Positions 9,368 through 19,905 are shown, counted from the stretch's first letter. The stretch is DNA of 64,000 nucleotides from Pseudomonadota bacterium (GCA_023451825.1 JAEXYA010000015.1:57548-121547); one strand, 5' to 3'. Numbers and translations: made by a program. The notes: generated by a model not told the origin, from the sequence alone.

Positions 9368-9443
9368 GTAGGATGGGGGCGCGAAAACCCATTATCTTCG
9401 GCGCGGCGGGTGATGGGTTTTCGCTTCGCTCAACCCATCCTAC
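9368..9443. repeat. REP pair (GATGGG subfamily), copy 1
   Basis: Begins GTAGGATGGG and ends CCCATCCTAC. Right-hand unit is a clean hairpin (GATGGGTT...AACCCATC); left unit is slightly degraded. The TAG of the right-hand GTAG, read leftward, is the stop codon of the DJ-1 gene. Confidence 0.9.
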
Positions 9444-10132
9444 GGGACCGAGTTGAGCTTCTCTGCCGCGCGCTTCGCCTTGGCCTCACGCTGCTTCCAT
9501 CCGCCGGCGCGCTCGGTCAGGGCAGACACCACATCCGGCGGCGCGCTTTCAGGCGAACCGGCCTCAAAAGGCGGCGCCGGATTGTATTCGATGCCGAGTT
9601 GGATCATCTCGGCGGTCCTGCGGTCGAACATGATCGAGACCAGCGTCAGCGCAAAGTCGATGCCGGCCGTCACGCCGCCGCCGGTGACACGGTTGCGATC
9701 GACGCTGACACGCGCGGTGTCCAGGATCGCGCCGAACGGCGACAGGAACGGCCGCGCCGACCAATGCGTCGCTGCGCGATAGCCCTTCAGCAAGCCGGCT
9801 GCACCCAGCACCAGCGCGCCCGTGCAAACCGACGTGACATAGCGCGCGCCTGCGGCCTGCTTTTGCAGGAAAACGAGCGTCTCCTCGTCGAGCATGGCGT
9901 CGTCGGCACCGGCGCCGCCGGGGACGCAGATGACATCAAGCTGCGGGCAATCGGCAAAGGTCGTGGTCGGCAGGAATGTGAGCACGGTGTCGCTGGTGAG
10001 CGGCTCGATGCGCTTCCATAGCAGATGCACTTCGGCGCCGGGCACACGCGACAGCACCTGCAGCGGCCCGGTGAAATCGAGTTGCGTGACATTGGGGAAA
10101 AGGACGAAGCCGATTTTGAGCGATGTAGTCAT
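9440..10132 (-). CDS. DJ-1/PfpI family protein, isonitrile hydratase-like
   Basis: A 230-residue class I glutamine amidotransferase-like fold protein. The nucleophile elbow is TSVCTGALVLGAAGLL, with the conserved ATHW after it, as in isonitrile hydratase (InhA) and the amidase half of GlxA-type regulators. There is no C-terminal AraC DNA-binding domain, which favours an enzyme rather than a regulator. It begins at ATG 10132 with AGGAGC upstream; a longer frame to 10180 lacks a ribosome site and reads through a repeat. The stop codon is supplied by REP copy 1. The real substrate is unknown. Confidence 0.85.
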   Translation of the reverse strand: MTTSLKIGFVLFPNVTQLDFTGPLQVLSRVPGAEVHLLWKRIEPLTSDTVLTFLPTTTFADCPQLDVICVPGGAGADDAMLDEETLVFLQKQAAGARYVTSVCTGALVLGAAGLLKGYRAATHWSARPFLSPFGAILDTARVSVDRNRVTGGGVTAGIDFALTLVSIMFDRRTAEMIQLGIEYNPAPPFEAGSPESAPPDVVSALTERAGGWKQREAKAKRAAEKLNSVP

Positions 10133-10157
10133 GGCGCTGCTCCTGAACTCGGTTGGT

Positions 10158-10187
10158 CGGATGGGTATCGCTGCGCTCACCCATCCG
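10158..10187. repeat. Solitary decayed REP hairpin, copy 2
   Basis: CGGATGGGT and ACCCATCCG pair around an 11-base loop (atcgctgcgct with flanking c). The tetranucleotide is GTCG instead of GTAG and there is no inverted partner, so it looks like a remnant. Confidence 0.7.
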
Positions 10188-10192
10188 GCAAA

Positions 10193-11137
10193 TCACAATG
10201 CCTTCAGCCATTCGCCAATGTCATGCAGCGCCTCGTTCGCTTTGGGCAGGATCTTGCCCATGGTGATGAAGCCGTGAAACTGGCCGGGATAGGTTTTGAG
10301 CGTCACTGCGACACCGGCATCGGCGAGGCGCGTGGCATATTCACCGCCTTCGTCGCGCAACGGATCTGCGCCGGCAATCAGCACATAGGCCGGTGGCAGG
10401 CCCTTGAGATTCTCCATCCGCGCCGGCGATGCGCGCCAATCCTCGATTTCGCCTGGGCCGTTCAGGTAGTGATCCTTGAACCAGTGCATCACGGCGTGGG
10501 TGAGCAGGCAGCTTGTCTCAGGCTCATGATGTGATGGATGGTTCATGCGGAAATCGGTGGCCGGATAGATCAACATCTGGCCGGCCAGCTTCGGGCCGTC
10601 ATTGTCGCGCGCATCGATGGCGGTGATGGCAGCGAGATTGCCGCCGGCGCTGTCGCCGCCGACGAACAGATGCTTCACATCGATATTGAGCTGCAACGCA
10701 TTGCCGGCGATCCAGCGCGTGGCGGCGATGGCATCGTCGATGGCAGCAGGGAATTTGTGCTCGGGCGCGAGGCGATAATCCACGGAGATCACCAGCATCT
10801 CGCCTTGATGGGCAAGGATGCGACACACCACGTCATGACTGTCGAGGTCGCCGATCACCCATCCGCCGCCATGGAAGAAGACGAGGCAGGGCGACAGGCC
10901 GTCCTGCTGGCGGAGCGTCTTCGGCATGTAAAGGCGGGCAGGGATCGCGCCGGCCGGGCCGGGGATCGCTAGCGCCGTCACCGACGCCAGTTCCGGCGGC
11001 TCCGGATTGGCGACGGCGCGGGCCTTGAGATACCACTCGCGCGCTTCCGGCGGTGTCAGCGTTTCATAGGGGGGACGGCCGGCGTCGCGAAAGACGTTGA
11101 GAACGGCATTGGCATCGGGATCGAGAATAACGGGCAT
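10193..11137 (-). CDS. Alpha/beta hydrolase, HSL-family esterase
   Basis: A 314-residue hormone-sensitive-lipase-type esterase. The oxyanion-hole motif is FFHGGGWVIGD; the nucleophile serine sits in GGDSAGGN; the acid is in DPLRDEG and the histidine in GQFHGF. It hydrolyses short-chain esters of unknown identity. No signal peptide, so cytoplasmic. It lies 23 bp downstream of an SDR dehydrogenase on the same strand, suggesting a two-gene operon for a small ester/alcohol compound. Confidence 0.92.
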   Translation of the reverse strand: MPVILDPDANAVLNVFRDAGRPPYETLTPPEAREWYLKARAVANPEPPELASVTALAIPGPAGAIPARLYMPKTLRQQDGLSPCLVFFHGGGWVIGDLDSHDVVCRILAHQGEMLVISVDYRLAPEHKFPAAIDDAIAATRWIAGNALQLNIDVKHLFVGGDSAGGNLAAITAIDARDNDGPKLAGQMLIYPATDFRMNHPSHHEPETSCLLTHAVMHWFKDHYLNGPGEIEDWRASPARMENLKGLPPAYVLIAGADPLRDEGGEYATRLADAGVAVTLKTYPGQFHGFITMGKILPKANEALHDIGEWLKAL

Positions 11138-11160
11138 GGTTTGCTCTTCTTGGTTTCAGG

Positions 11161-11940
11161 TCAGGCCGAAGTGCGGCCGCCATCGACGGTGTAGGCGGAG
11201 CCGGTGACATAGCTCGCGTCATCGGAGGCGAGGAAGGCGACGATTGGCGCGACCTCTTTCGCGAGCCCGAGGCGCCGTTGCGGCACCCGGTCCACCACCT
11301 TCTCAACAGGTGCCGGCGTGCCACGCCCGATGCGGCCATCCATGATGGCCGAGAGCATGCGGCTCTCGATCAGCCCGGGACACACGGCGTTCACGCGCAC
11401 ATTGGTGCCAGTGCATTCCTGCGCCGCGCTCTTGGTGAGGCCGATGACAGCGTGTTTGCTGGCGCTGTAGACGGCGACTTCGGCCGAGCCGATCAGGCCG
11501 GCGATGGAGGCCGTGTTGATGATCGCGCCGCGATCCTGCTTCAGCATCACCGGCAACACATGCTTCAGGCCGAGGAAAACGCCGACCACATTGACGTCGA
11601 GCACTTTTCGGAAGTCGGCAAGCGAGGCTTTGACGATCGGCGTGATCGTGCCCTCGATGCCGGCATTGTTGTAGAAGATATCGATGGTGCCGAACCGCTT
11701 CACGGCGGCGGCGACATAGCCGATCACGTCCTCCTCGCTGGTCACGTCGGCGGTGATGGCCAGGGCTTCGGCGGAGGCGGGGAGGCCATCGATGGCGCGC
11801 GCCAGCGCGGCGGCGTCGCGGTCCACGGCGACGATCTTGGCGCCGCGGGCGGCAAGCAGTTTGATGGTCTCGGTGCCGATTACCCCGGCAGCCCCGGTGA
11901 CGACGGCGATCCTGCCATCCAGACGAATTCCGTCGGCCAT
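11161..11940 (-). CDS. Short-chain dehydrogenase/reductase
   Basis: A 259-residue classical SDR. The nucleotide-binding glycine motif is VTGAAGVIGTE, followed by NNAGIEG, the catalytic serine in ASIAGL, and YSASK carrying Tyr and Lys; VCPGL and TVDGGRTS close the fold. ATG at 11940 is chosen because AGGGAGAA sits nine bases upstream and the family begins this way; the open frame continues to 12108 but those residues are unrelated. It heads a probable operon with the esterase. Substrate and cofactor preference are not predictable. Confidence 0.92.
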   Translation of the reverse strand: MADGIRLDGRIAVVTGAAGVIGTETIKLLAARGAKIVAVDRDAAALARAIDGLPASAEALAITADVTSEEDVIGYVAAAVKRFGTIDIFYNNAGIEGTITPIVKASLADFRKVLDVNVVGVFLGLKHVLPVMLKQDRGAIINTASIAGLIGSAEVAVYSASKHAVIGLTKSAAQECTGTNVRVNAVCPGLIESRMLSAIMDGRIGRGTPAPVEKVVDRVPQRRLGLAKEVAPIVAFLASDDASYVTGSAYTVDGGRTSA

Positions 11941-12153
11941 AAGCGTTCTCCCTAATGCGCTCCGGTTGTCCCGGATTGTCGGCCGGTCATCCGGCTCTGG
12001 GCGAACTATTTCACGCGCGGATAGGACTGACCAGCCGGTGGGCGGGCACGCATGGCGCCCTTCCGTCGCCGCATTCGGCGTGTTAACCGGAGGCGATTGC
12101 GCGGCCATTCCCCTACAATGTCGCGAGCCTGATTCTCGTTTGAGCGCCGCTGC

Positions 12154-13110
12154 ATGTTCCGTACCTTAACGATCGCCGGATTTGCGGCCCTGCTGGCTGC
12201 GACATCGCTGTCCACCGCGCCGGTGCACGCGCAGTTCGGCCCGTTGTTCGGCGATCCGCCGCCGCGCCCGCCCGGTAGCGTGCCGCGGGGCCAGCAACAG
12301 CAATTGCCGCCACCGCAGATGGAAGACGACGAGGACGTGCCCGAACTGCCGCAGGGCCGCCTGCTGCCCGCACGTCCGGCCCCCGGCATGGGCGCGCCGC
12401 CGCCCGGCGCCGTGCAGTCGCAGCCGCTGGCACCCCCGCCGGGGAGCAATGTCACGACCATCCCGCAGAATAACCCGCAAGCGGCGCGCCCCTCCGATCA
12501 GCCGCCGCCGCTAGGCGTGACGCCGAGCCAGCCCCAGCAGCCCGGCGTGGCCAATGTCCCGCCTCCAGGGACGCCCAATCCGAACGCCAAGCAGGCGCCG
12601 AAAAACGCCCCGCCGCCGGCTGCGACATTGCAGCCCGGCGACGAGGTTGTGACCGAGCCGCCGGCGCAGAAGATTCCGAACAAGAAAGCGGCGTTCTCCG
12701 GTCTCGACAAGATCACCGGCCGCATCATCAATTTCGACGCGGATATCGGCGAGACCGTGCAATTCGGCGCGCTGCGCGTGAAGACGGATGCCTGCTACAC
12801 ACGTCCGGCGACCGAAGCGGCCAATACCGACGCCTTTGTCGAAGTGGACGAAATCACGCTGCAGGGTGAGGTGAAGCGCATCTTCTCCGGTTGGATGTTT
12901 GCGGCTAGCCCAGGCCTGCACGGCGTCGAACATCCGATCTACGACATCTGGCTGACCGACTGTAAGCAGCCCGAAGTGGTCGCCGCAGCACCTGAGACGC
13001 GCCCGGCACCCGCCGCGCAAAAACGCCAGCCGCCGCCGAAGCAGGCGCCGCGCCCGCAGCCACAACAGCAACTGGCGCCGCCTCCGGGATTTCCGGCGTT
13101 CAGGCAGTGA
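12154..13110 (+). CDS. Exported proline-rich DUF2155 protein
   Basis: A 318-residue protein with a signal peptide (about 1-27, cleavage near VHAQ). A long Pro/Gln/Ala-rich linker (30-175) leads to a DUF2155 domain (about 176-272) with KITGRIINFD, GETVQFGALRV, CYTRP, IFSGWMFAASPG and YDIWLTDCK, and a Pro/Gln-rich tail follows. DUF2155 proteins are periplasmic, conserved in Alphaproteobacteria next to NDUFA12 and aat, and have no known function. Two cysteines in the domain could form a disulfide. The linker is long for the family. Confidence 0.9.
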   Translation: MFRTLTIAGFAALLAATSLSTAPVHAQFGPLFGDPPPRPPGSVPRGQQQQLPPPQMEDDEDVPELPQGRLLPARPAPGMGAPPPGAVQSQPLAPPPGSNVTTIPQNNPQAARPSDQPPPLGVTPSQPQQPGVANVPPPGTPNPNAKQAPKNAPPPAATLQPGDEVVTEPPAQKIPNKKAAFSGLDKITGRIINFDADIGETVQFGALRVKTDACYTRPATEAANTDAFVEVDEITLQGEVKRIFSGWMFAASPGLHGVEHPIYDIWLTDCKQPEVVAAAPETRPAPAAQKRQPPPKQAPRPQPQQQLAPPPGFPAFRQ

Positions 13111-13125
13111 GCAATCGCCGCGGCC

Positions 13126-13213
13126 GTAGGATGGGTTGAGCGTAGCGAAAACCCATCACAGCGAACGCCGGTGTAGGTGGTGATGGGTTTTCGCTTCGCT
13201 CAACCCATCCTAC
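13126..13213. repeat. REP pair (GATGGG subfamily), copy 3
   Basis: GTAG plus hairpin, a short spacer, then the inverted hairpin plus CTAC; the arms pair over about 34 bp. It fills the gap between two convergent genes, and its right-hand TAG (leftward) is the stop codon of aat. Confidence 0.95.
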
Positions 13214-13878
13214 GATTTCGAGATAATCTCCAGCACGTCCTCGCCGCTCATCACCGCCGGCAGCGCCTCAAAATCCGCGACGTCATCCAGCGCTGCATCG
13301 AGCAGCAGCCGGTAGCGATCGCGCGGCACTTCGATTGCGCCGAAGCTGCGCAGATGCTCCGTCACATATTGCGTGTCGAGCAGGCCGTAGCCGCCGGCGA
13401 GCAGTCGCGCGACCAGATGCACCAGCGCGACCTTCGAAGCATCGCGCGCATGATGAAACATGCTCTCACCGAAAAATGCGCGGCCAAGCGAGACGCCGTA
13501 AAGTCCGCCGACCAGATCGTCATTCCGCCAAACTTCGACACTGTGTGCGTGGCCCATCTCGTGCAGCGCGCCATAGAGGTCGCGGATGCGCTTGTTGATC
13601 CAGGTGTCCTCGCGATCGGGTTTAGGCGCTGCGCATTCCGACATCACGCGCTTGAAGGCGCGGTCGACGCTCACGGAGAACTGATCCGACCGCACCGTGC
13701 GCGCAAGACGCGAGCTGACCCGAAAACCATCCAGCGGGATCACGCCACGGATTTCGGGCTCGACCCAGAACAGGCCGGGGTCATCGGCGCTTTCCGACAT
13801 CGGAAAAATGCCGCAGGCGTAAGCGCGCAGCAGCAGTTCGGGCGTGATGTCGGATGATGCGGTGTCGCGTGAGCTCAT
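13210..13878 (-). CDS. aat: Leucyl/phenylalanyl-tRNA--protein transferase
   Basis: A 222-residue cytoplasmic enzyme that adds Leu or Phe from aminoacyl-tRNA to proteins with N-terminal Arg or Lys, marking them for ClpAP (N-degron pathway). Family motifs are AYACGIFPM, FWVEPEIRGVIPLD, HAHSVEVW, LVGGLYGVSLGRAFFGESMF and LLDTQY near the end. Length matches the family. It converges with DUF2155 and its stop codon falls inside REP copy 3. Confidence 0.96.
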   Translation of the reverse strand: MSSRDTASSDITPELLLRAYACGIFPMSESADDPGLFWVEPEIRGVIPLDGFRVSSRLARTVRSDQFSVSVDRAFKRVMSECAAPKPDREDTWINKRIRDLYGALHEMGHAHSVEVWRNDDLVGGLYGVSLGRAFFGESMFHHARDASKVALVHLVARLLAGGYGLLDTQYVTEHLRSFGAIEVPRDRYRLLLDAALDDVADFEALPAVMSGEDVLEIISKS

Positions 13879-13971
13879 CTCGATAGGCTAGCAGAATGGG
13901 GCGATAGGCGCGACCCGCTTGTGCGATGCGATATACGTCATAACTTGTGAGGACGGACAGGAGATGCAAGC

Positions 13972-15234
13972 ATGACGGATCACCGCATCGTTGTTGTCGG
14001 CGGCGGCTTTGGCGGCCTCGAGACCGTGTACCGCCTGCGCGGTACGGGCGCGCGCATCACGTTAGTTGATCGCCGCAATCATCACCTGTTCCAGCCTCTT
14101 TTGTATCAAGTTGCGACAGCGTCGCTAGCGACGTCTGAGATCGCATGGCCGATCCGCTACCTGCTGCGTGGTCGCAAGGATGTCACCACGCTGCTCGGCA
14201 CCGTCGTCGGCGTCGATCCCGTGGCAAAGCATGTGCAACTCGATGACGGGCAGGTGCTGCCCTACGACACGCTGGTGCTCGCCACCGGTGCCGGCCACGC
14301 CTATTTCGGCCATGACGAATGGGAGCCATTCGCGCCGGGTCTTAAGACACTCGAAGACGCCACAACGGTTCGTCGCCGCATCCTGACAGCTTTCGAGCGG
14401 GCCGAGAATGCGCATGATGCAGATGAATGCGCGGCACTGCTGACCTTCGTTATCATTGGCGCCGGCCCGACGGGTGTCGAACTCGCCGGCACCATTGCCG
14501 AAATGGCGCGTTCGACATTGCCTGATGATTTTCGCAACATCGATACGCGCAAGGCCCGCGTTGTCCTGGTGGAGGCTGAATCGCGCGTGCTCGCGAATTT
14601 TCCAGAAGACCTGTCCACCTATGCTCAGCGTTCGCTGGAGAAGCTCGGCGTCGACGTCGCGCTCGGAAACGCCGTCTCCGACTGCAGTGCCGAGGGCGTG
14701 GTCTTCGGCGACACGCGCTTGCCGGCGCGTACGATCATCTGGGCTGCGGGCGTGCGTGCATCACCCGCAGCCGAATGGCTTGGCGTGGCAGCCGATCGTG
14801 CCGGCCGGCTGCAAGTCGCGCCAGATCTCACCGTGCCCGGTCATCCCGACATCTTTGCCGTTGGTGACACCGTCAGCGTTGCAGCGCCTGACGGCTCGCC
14901 GGTACCGGGCATCGCGCCAGCCGCCAAGCAGGAAGGACGTTACGTCGCCAACGTCATCGGGCAGCGGCTGCGTGGCGGGACGCCGGCGCCGTTCCGCTAT
15001 CGTCACGACGGCAGCCTCGCGCAGATTGGCAAGCATCTCGCTGTGATCGACTTCGGCCGCTTCAGGCTGCGCGGTGCAGTCGCCTGGTGGATCTGGGGCA
15101 TCGCCCACATCTATTTCCTGATCGGCCTGCGCAATCGTCTCGCTGTGGCGCTGAACTGGCTATGGATCCACACACTGGACCAGCGCGGCGCGCGGCTGAT
15201 CACACAGGGGCGGGCAGTGCTGGAAAAGAAGTAG
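13972..15234 (+). CDS. ndh: Type II NADH dehydrogenase (FAD, non-proton-pumping)
   Basis: A 420-residue flavoprotein that oxidises NADH and reduces quinone at the inner membrane. The FAD site is VVVGGGFGGLETV at the N-terminus and the NADH site IIGAGPTGVELAG near residue 165; PDIFAVGDT binds the flavin again. The C-terminus contains aromatic/hydrophobic helices (WWIWGIAHIYFLIGLRNR) for membrane attachment. AGGAG precedes ATG 13972. It bypasses the proton-pumping complex I, to which the NDUFA12 protein belongs. The TAG stop comes from REP copy 4. Confidence 0.94.
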   Translation: MTDHRIVVVGGGFGGLETVYRLRGTGARITLVDRRNHHLFQPLLYQVATASLATSEIAWPIRYLLRGRKDVTTLLGTVVGVDPVAKHVQLDDGQVLPYDTLVLATGAGHAYFGHDEWEPFAPGLKTLEDATTVRRRILTAFERAENAHDADECAALLTFVIIGAGPTGVELAGTIAEMARSTLPDDFRNIDTRKARVVLVEAESRVLANFPEDLSTYAQRSLEKLGVDVALGNAVSDCSAEGVVFGDTRLPARTIIWAAGVRASPAAEWLGVAADRAGRLQVAPDLTVPGHPDIFAVGDTVSVAAPDGSPVPGIAPAAKQEGRYVANVIGQRLRGGTPAPFRYRHDGSLAQIGKHLAVIDFGRFRLRGAVAWWIWGIAHIYFLIGLRNRLAVALNWLWIHTLDQRGARLITQGRAVLEKK

Positions 15235-15338
15235 GATGGGTTGAGCGTCTTCGCGAAACCCCATCGCCTTTCCCTGCGGCAGGCTCGGCCGATGGGTTTT
15301 CGCTCCGGCGCGATGCGCCGCCGCTCAACCCATCCTAC
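15231..15338. repeat. REP pair (GATGGG subfamily), copy 4
   Basis: GTAGGATGGGTTGAGCG opens and CGCTCAACCCATCCTAC closes. Between the units lies an enlarged spacer, and the right unit has an extra GC-rich hairpin in its loop. The opening TAG is the ndh stop codon. Confidence 0.92.
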
Positions 15339-15347
15339 GGCCCTGAG

Positions 15348-16442
15348 TTACTTCGCAGCATTCACCGCGAGCTTCGGCGCCGTCTTCGCCACAGCGCTGA
15401 AGCGCAGGATGACGCGCGTGCCGGTGTGGTTGGGGTCGCGCTCGACGGTCGCATCGAGTTTGTTGGCCATCGCGCTGACGATGCGCTGGCCCATGCCGGT
15501 GGAGCGGGGATCGGCCTTGACGGCAAGGCCGACGCCGTCATCGGTGACCGACAATTCGAGATTGTCGCCCGAACCGTTCAGCACCACATGGATCGGGCCG
15601 GCGCCATCCGGGTAGGCGTATTTGACGGCATTCATCACCAACTCGTTGACGATGATGCCGATGGCAACGGCGCGATCCGGATCGATTTCGATCAGCTCCG
15701 CCTTCAGCGTCAGCCGCGACATGCGGTTGCCTTCGGCAGAGCGGCGCAGATCTTCGAGCAGCGCTTCGAGATATTGATTGAGCAGCACGCTGTTGAGATC
15801 GTGCGAGGTGTAGAGCCGGCGATGCACCTGGGCGACGGCGGCGACGCGGCCCATCGCATTGGTGAGCGCGACCTTCACATCGTCCTCACGCGCCGAACTT
15901 GCCTGCAGATGCAGGAGCGATGCGATGATCTGTAGAGAATTGCCGACGCGGTGATTGACCTCGCGCAGCAACACTTCGCGCTCGGCAGCGAGCGCTGCAT
16001 AGCGGTCGCGCGCGGCATGGACTTCAGCTTCCGCTTCGTCACGCGCCTTCATGATCGCAGCCTGCCGAACCGCCGTATCGCAGGCGACGGTGAGCAGCGG
16101 GATGAAGTCGCCCGATGTGTCCTTGACGAGATAGTCAGCGGCGCCGGCTTTCAGCGCCGTGACCGCAATCTTGCTGTCCTGCGAGGCCGTGACGAACACC
16201 ACCGGCGGCGGCGAGGGCAGCTTCTGGATCAGGTCCAGTACTTCCAGCCCGTCCATGCCCGGCATGTATTGATCGAGGGCGATGACATCGACACCGCCCG
16301 CATTGATGCGCGCGATGCCGGCCTCGCCATTCTCGCAATGCTCGACGTGATAGCCCTGTCGCTTCAGGCCACGCTCCACCAGCCGCGCGAGACCCGCGTC
16401 GTCATCGATATACAGCAGCGTGGGCGTCGCAGTTGAAGTCAT
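15348..16442 (-). CDS. Response-regulator/histidine-kinase fusion (REC + HisKA_2)
   Basis: A 364-residue protein with an N-terminal receiver domain (phospho-acceptor Asp57 in ALDQYMPGMDG) joined through a coiled linker (about 130-155) to a HisKA_2/HWE-like kinase. The His box is EVNHRVGNSLQ (His164), the N box NELVMNAVKYAYP, and the glycine box TDDGVGL. Such REC-kinases sit in the middle of phosphorelays. Its ATG overlaps the stop of the upstream receiver gene as ATGA, so translation is coupled. It is the last gene of a three-gene signalling operon. Confidence 0.92.
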   Translation of the reverse strand: MTSTATPTLLYIDDDAGLARLVERGLKRQGYHVEHCENGEAGIARINAGGVDVIALDQYMPGMDGLEVLDLIQKLPSPPPVVFVTASQDSKIAVTALKAGAADYLVKDTSGDFIPLLTVACDTAVRQAAIMKARDEAEAEVHAARDRYAALAAEREVLLREVNHRVGNSLQIIASLLHLQASSAREDDVKVALTNAMGRVAAVAQVHRRLYTSHDLNSVLLNQYLEALLEDLRRSAEGNRMSRLTLKAELIEIDPDRAVAIGIIVNELVMNAVKYAYPDGAGPIHVVLNGSGDNLELSVTDDGVGLAVKADPRSTGMGQRIVSAMANKLDATVERDPNHTGTRVILRFSAVAKTAPKLAVNAAK

Positions 16443-16879
16443 GGAGCGGCTTGCGGGACCTGGATGACGGAGAAAAACAGACCGAGTTGACGGATCGCGT
16501 TGGCGAAATTCTCGTAGTTCACCGGCTTGGTGATGTAGACGTTACAGCCGAGCTCGTAGCAGCGCTTGATTTCCTGCGCGTCGTCGGTGGTGGTCAGGAC
16601 CACGACCGGCGCATATTTGAGAAACTCGTTCTCCTTGACCCGGCGCAGGATATCGATGCCGGTCATGTCGGGCAGATTGAGATCGAGCAGGATCAGCAGG
16701 GCGTCGCCCTTATGGGCCGAACCGGTGCCATCCGAGCCGAACAAATAGGCGAGGGCCTCTGTACCGTTGGTGAACGGCTTGATCTCATTATTGACACCGG
16801 AGCGCCGGATATTGCGCTCAATCAGACGGGCATGACCCTCGTCGTCCTCGATCATGATAATGGTGACGGGACTGCTCAT
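16439..16879 (-). CDS. Single-domain response regulator (Rcp1-like)
   Basis: A 146-residue stand-alone receiver. Acidic pair EDD at 11-13, phospho-acceptor Asp66 in LLDLNLPDMTG, Thr in VVLTTTDD and Lys in YITKPVN. The long insertion before Asp66 is typical of Rcp1/phytochrome-type receivers rather than CheY. No output domain, so it acts as a phosphoryl carrier. It overlaps both neighbours by ATGA: the stop of the CHASE3 kinase upstream and the start of the REC-kinase downstream. Confidence 0.93.
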   Translation of the reverse strand: MSSPVTIIMIEDDEGHARLIERNIRRSGVNNEIKPFTNGTEALAYLFGSDGTGSAHKGDALLILLDLNLPDMTGIDILRRVKENEFLKYAPVVVLTTTDDAQEIKRCYELGCNVYITKPVNYENFANAIRQLGLFFSVIQVPQAAP

Positions 16880-18399
16880 GATGCTTCGTTCCTGCTCTTG
16901 CCCGTCCATCTGGCGGGCAAAGTGACGGTGAATGTGCTGCCATTGCCGAGTTCCGAAGACACCGACATGGTGCCGCCCAGCCGCCGCACAAGGGCGCGCA
17001 CATGCGCCAGCCCGATACCCTGGCCGGGTCTGTCCTGTGTACCCGCCCGGCGGAAAAGATCAAATATCCGCTGGTGATCTTTGGGATCGATGCCGCGGCC
17101 GTTGTCGATGACCTCGAAAATGGCAAAGCCCATCTTGGTGCGGCCCTTGATGCGGATTTCGCCGGGCACGCCCGTTTTCAGATATTTCAGCGCGTTGTCG
17201 ATCAGATTGCCGAAGATCTGCTCGATCGCCAGGCGGTCGCTGACGATTTCCGGCAATGGCTCGACATGGATGCTGGTCTCGGTTTCCGAAGCTTGATGAG
17301 CAACGGTGGAGGCGATGCCCTCGATCAGCTCGCGGGAGTCGATCTTCACCGGCCGGAATTCGCGGCGACCTTCGCGGGTGAGGTTGAGAATGGCGCTGAT
17401 CAGCCGGTCCATCTTCCCGATCGACGACTTGATGAAGCCCAGCGCCTCGCTGAAATCCGACGACAACTGCTTGTCCTCGGCCGGCAGTGCCGGCTCCGGC
17501 AGGTTGCCATCGGTGTCGGGGACCACAGGCTGTTCATTCGCGAGGGTGGCGATGCGGCGGAAGATGTCGCCGCGCAGCTCTTCCAACTCGCTGGTGAAGC
17601 CCATGATATTGACCAGCGGCGAACGCAGGTCGTGGCTCACGATATAAGCGAAACGCTGGATTTCCTCATTGGCCTCGCGCAGGTCGGCGGTGCGCTCCTG
17701 AACGGTGGTTTCGAGGTTGAGATTGCTGTCGCGCAGTTTTGCCTCGGCATCGTCGCGGGCATTCGATGATTGCCGAACCAGGAAGATCGAGGCGGCGGCA
17801 AACAACACAACGAGTGCCGAGCCGGCGATCGTGATGAATGACGCCCATTGCTGGCTCTGATCGGCCGTGCGGGTGCGCTCGACAAACAGCCGGCCTTCTT
17901 CGGCGCGCATGGACTGGGTGATGTCGGCGATCGCCGTCGCAGCCTCATTGGCGCCGCCGCGGCGCAGGATATCGATGCTGGCCTGCAATTCGTTGTTCTT
18001 GATGCGATCCATCCCTCGCGCAAATTCTGCGAGCCGCTGCTCGACGGCGGGGCGGAGCCGGTTCGTATAATTGACTTGGGCCGGGTTGTCGTTGGCGAGC
18101 CGGACGAGCTTGTCCACGGCGGGCAGGATCGCTGCAGAGGATCGCTCATACTCGTCCATGAACCGCGGAGCGGCCGAGAGCAGATAGGCGCGGGTGGCGC
18201 TTTCGGTCCGCCGGATTTCCAGCAGCAGGTTGGAGATCTGGTTCTGCACTTCGACTGTGTGCGTGACCCAGCGCTGATCATCCCTGGCACGGTTGACCAA
18301 AAGCACCGACGCCGCGCTGATGGCGATCAGCACAAGCAATCCCGCCGACAGCAGGATGATTTGCCAGAATGCACGCTTGCGGGCCGCGTCAGCGGTCAC
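16876..18399 (-). CDS. CHASE3-type transmembrane histidine kinase
   Basis: A 507-residue membrane sensor. TM1 is about residues 11-35 and TM2 about 187-209, bracketing a helical periplasmic CHASE3-like domain. A coiled coil leads to HisKA with His256 in IVSHDLRSPL, and an ATPase domain with FGNLIDNALKYL, DNGRGIDP and GQGIGLAHV. It is the first gene of the operon and probably phosphorylates the receiver encoded immediately after it. The signal is unknown. A GGGAAC/GTTCCC hairpin lies just upstream (18442-18462). Confidence 0.92.
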   Translation of the reverse strand: MTADAARKRAFWQIILLSAGLLVLIAISAASVLLVNRARDDQRWVTHTVEVQNQISNLLLEIRRTESATRAYLLSAAPRFMDEYERSSAAILPAVDKLVRLANDNPAQVNYTNRLRPAVEQRLAEFARGMDRIKNNELQASIDILRRGGANEAATAIADITQSMRAEEGRLFVERTRTADQSQQWASFITIAGSALVVLFAAASIFLVRQSSNARDDAEAKLRDSNLNLETTVQERTADLREANEEIQRFAYIVSHDLRSPLVNIMGFTSELEELRGDIFRRIATLANEQPVVPDTDGNLPEPALPAEDKQLSSDFSEALGFIKSSIGKMDRLISAILNLTREGRREFRPVKIDSRELIEGIASTVAHQASETETSIHVEPLPEIVSDRLAIEQIFGNLIDNALKYLKTGVPGEIRIKGRTKMGFAIFEVIDNGRGIDPKDHQRIFDLFRRAGTQDRPGQGIGLAHVRALVRRLGGTMSVSSELGNGSTFTVTLPARWTGKSRNEAS

Positions 18400-18441
18400 G
18401 ACGGCCTCGCAGGAATTTCGGTCGCGATTTCAACAGAGCCC

Positions 18442-18462
18442 CCGGGAACCGGGAGTTCCCGG
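18442..18462. repeat. Small inverted repeat upstream of the CHASE3 kinase
   Basis: CCGGGAAC and GTTCCCGG pair around CGGGA. It lies between accC and the kinase gene and might be an operator or a weak hairpin; GGAAC occurs on both strands but no CGTT follows at the EcfG spacing. Confidence 0.4.
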
Positions 18463-18525
18463 TACCCCACAAACGCCGACTTCTGCATTTTGTTCCATCG
18501 CGGCGCATCATTTTTGAAACAGCCG

Positions 18526-19875
<1,350 letters not shown>

Positions 19876-19905
19876 GGCGTTCCGTGGTCTTGAGTCTTGA
19901 AGTCG

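Noticed and set aside
10024..10180. Longer N-terminus for the DJ-1 protein starting at 10180
   Set aside because: The extra residues are translated from the solitary REP hairpin, whereas ATG 10132 has AGGAGC upstream and begins the conserved fold.
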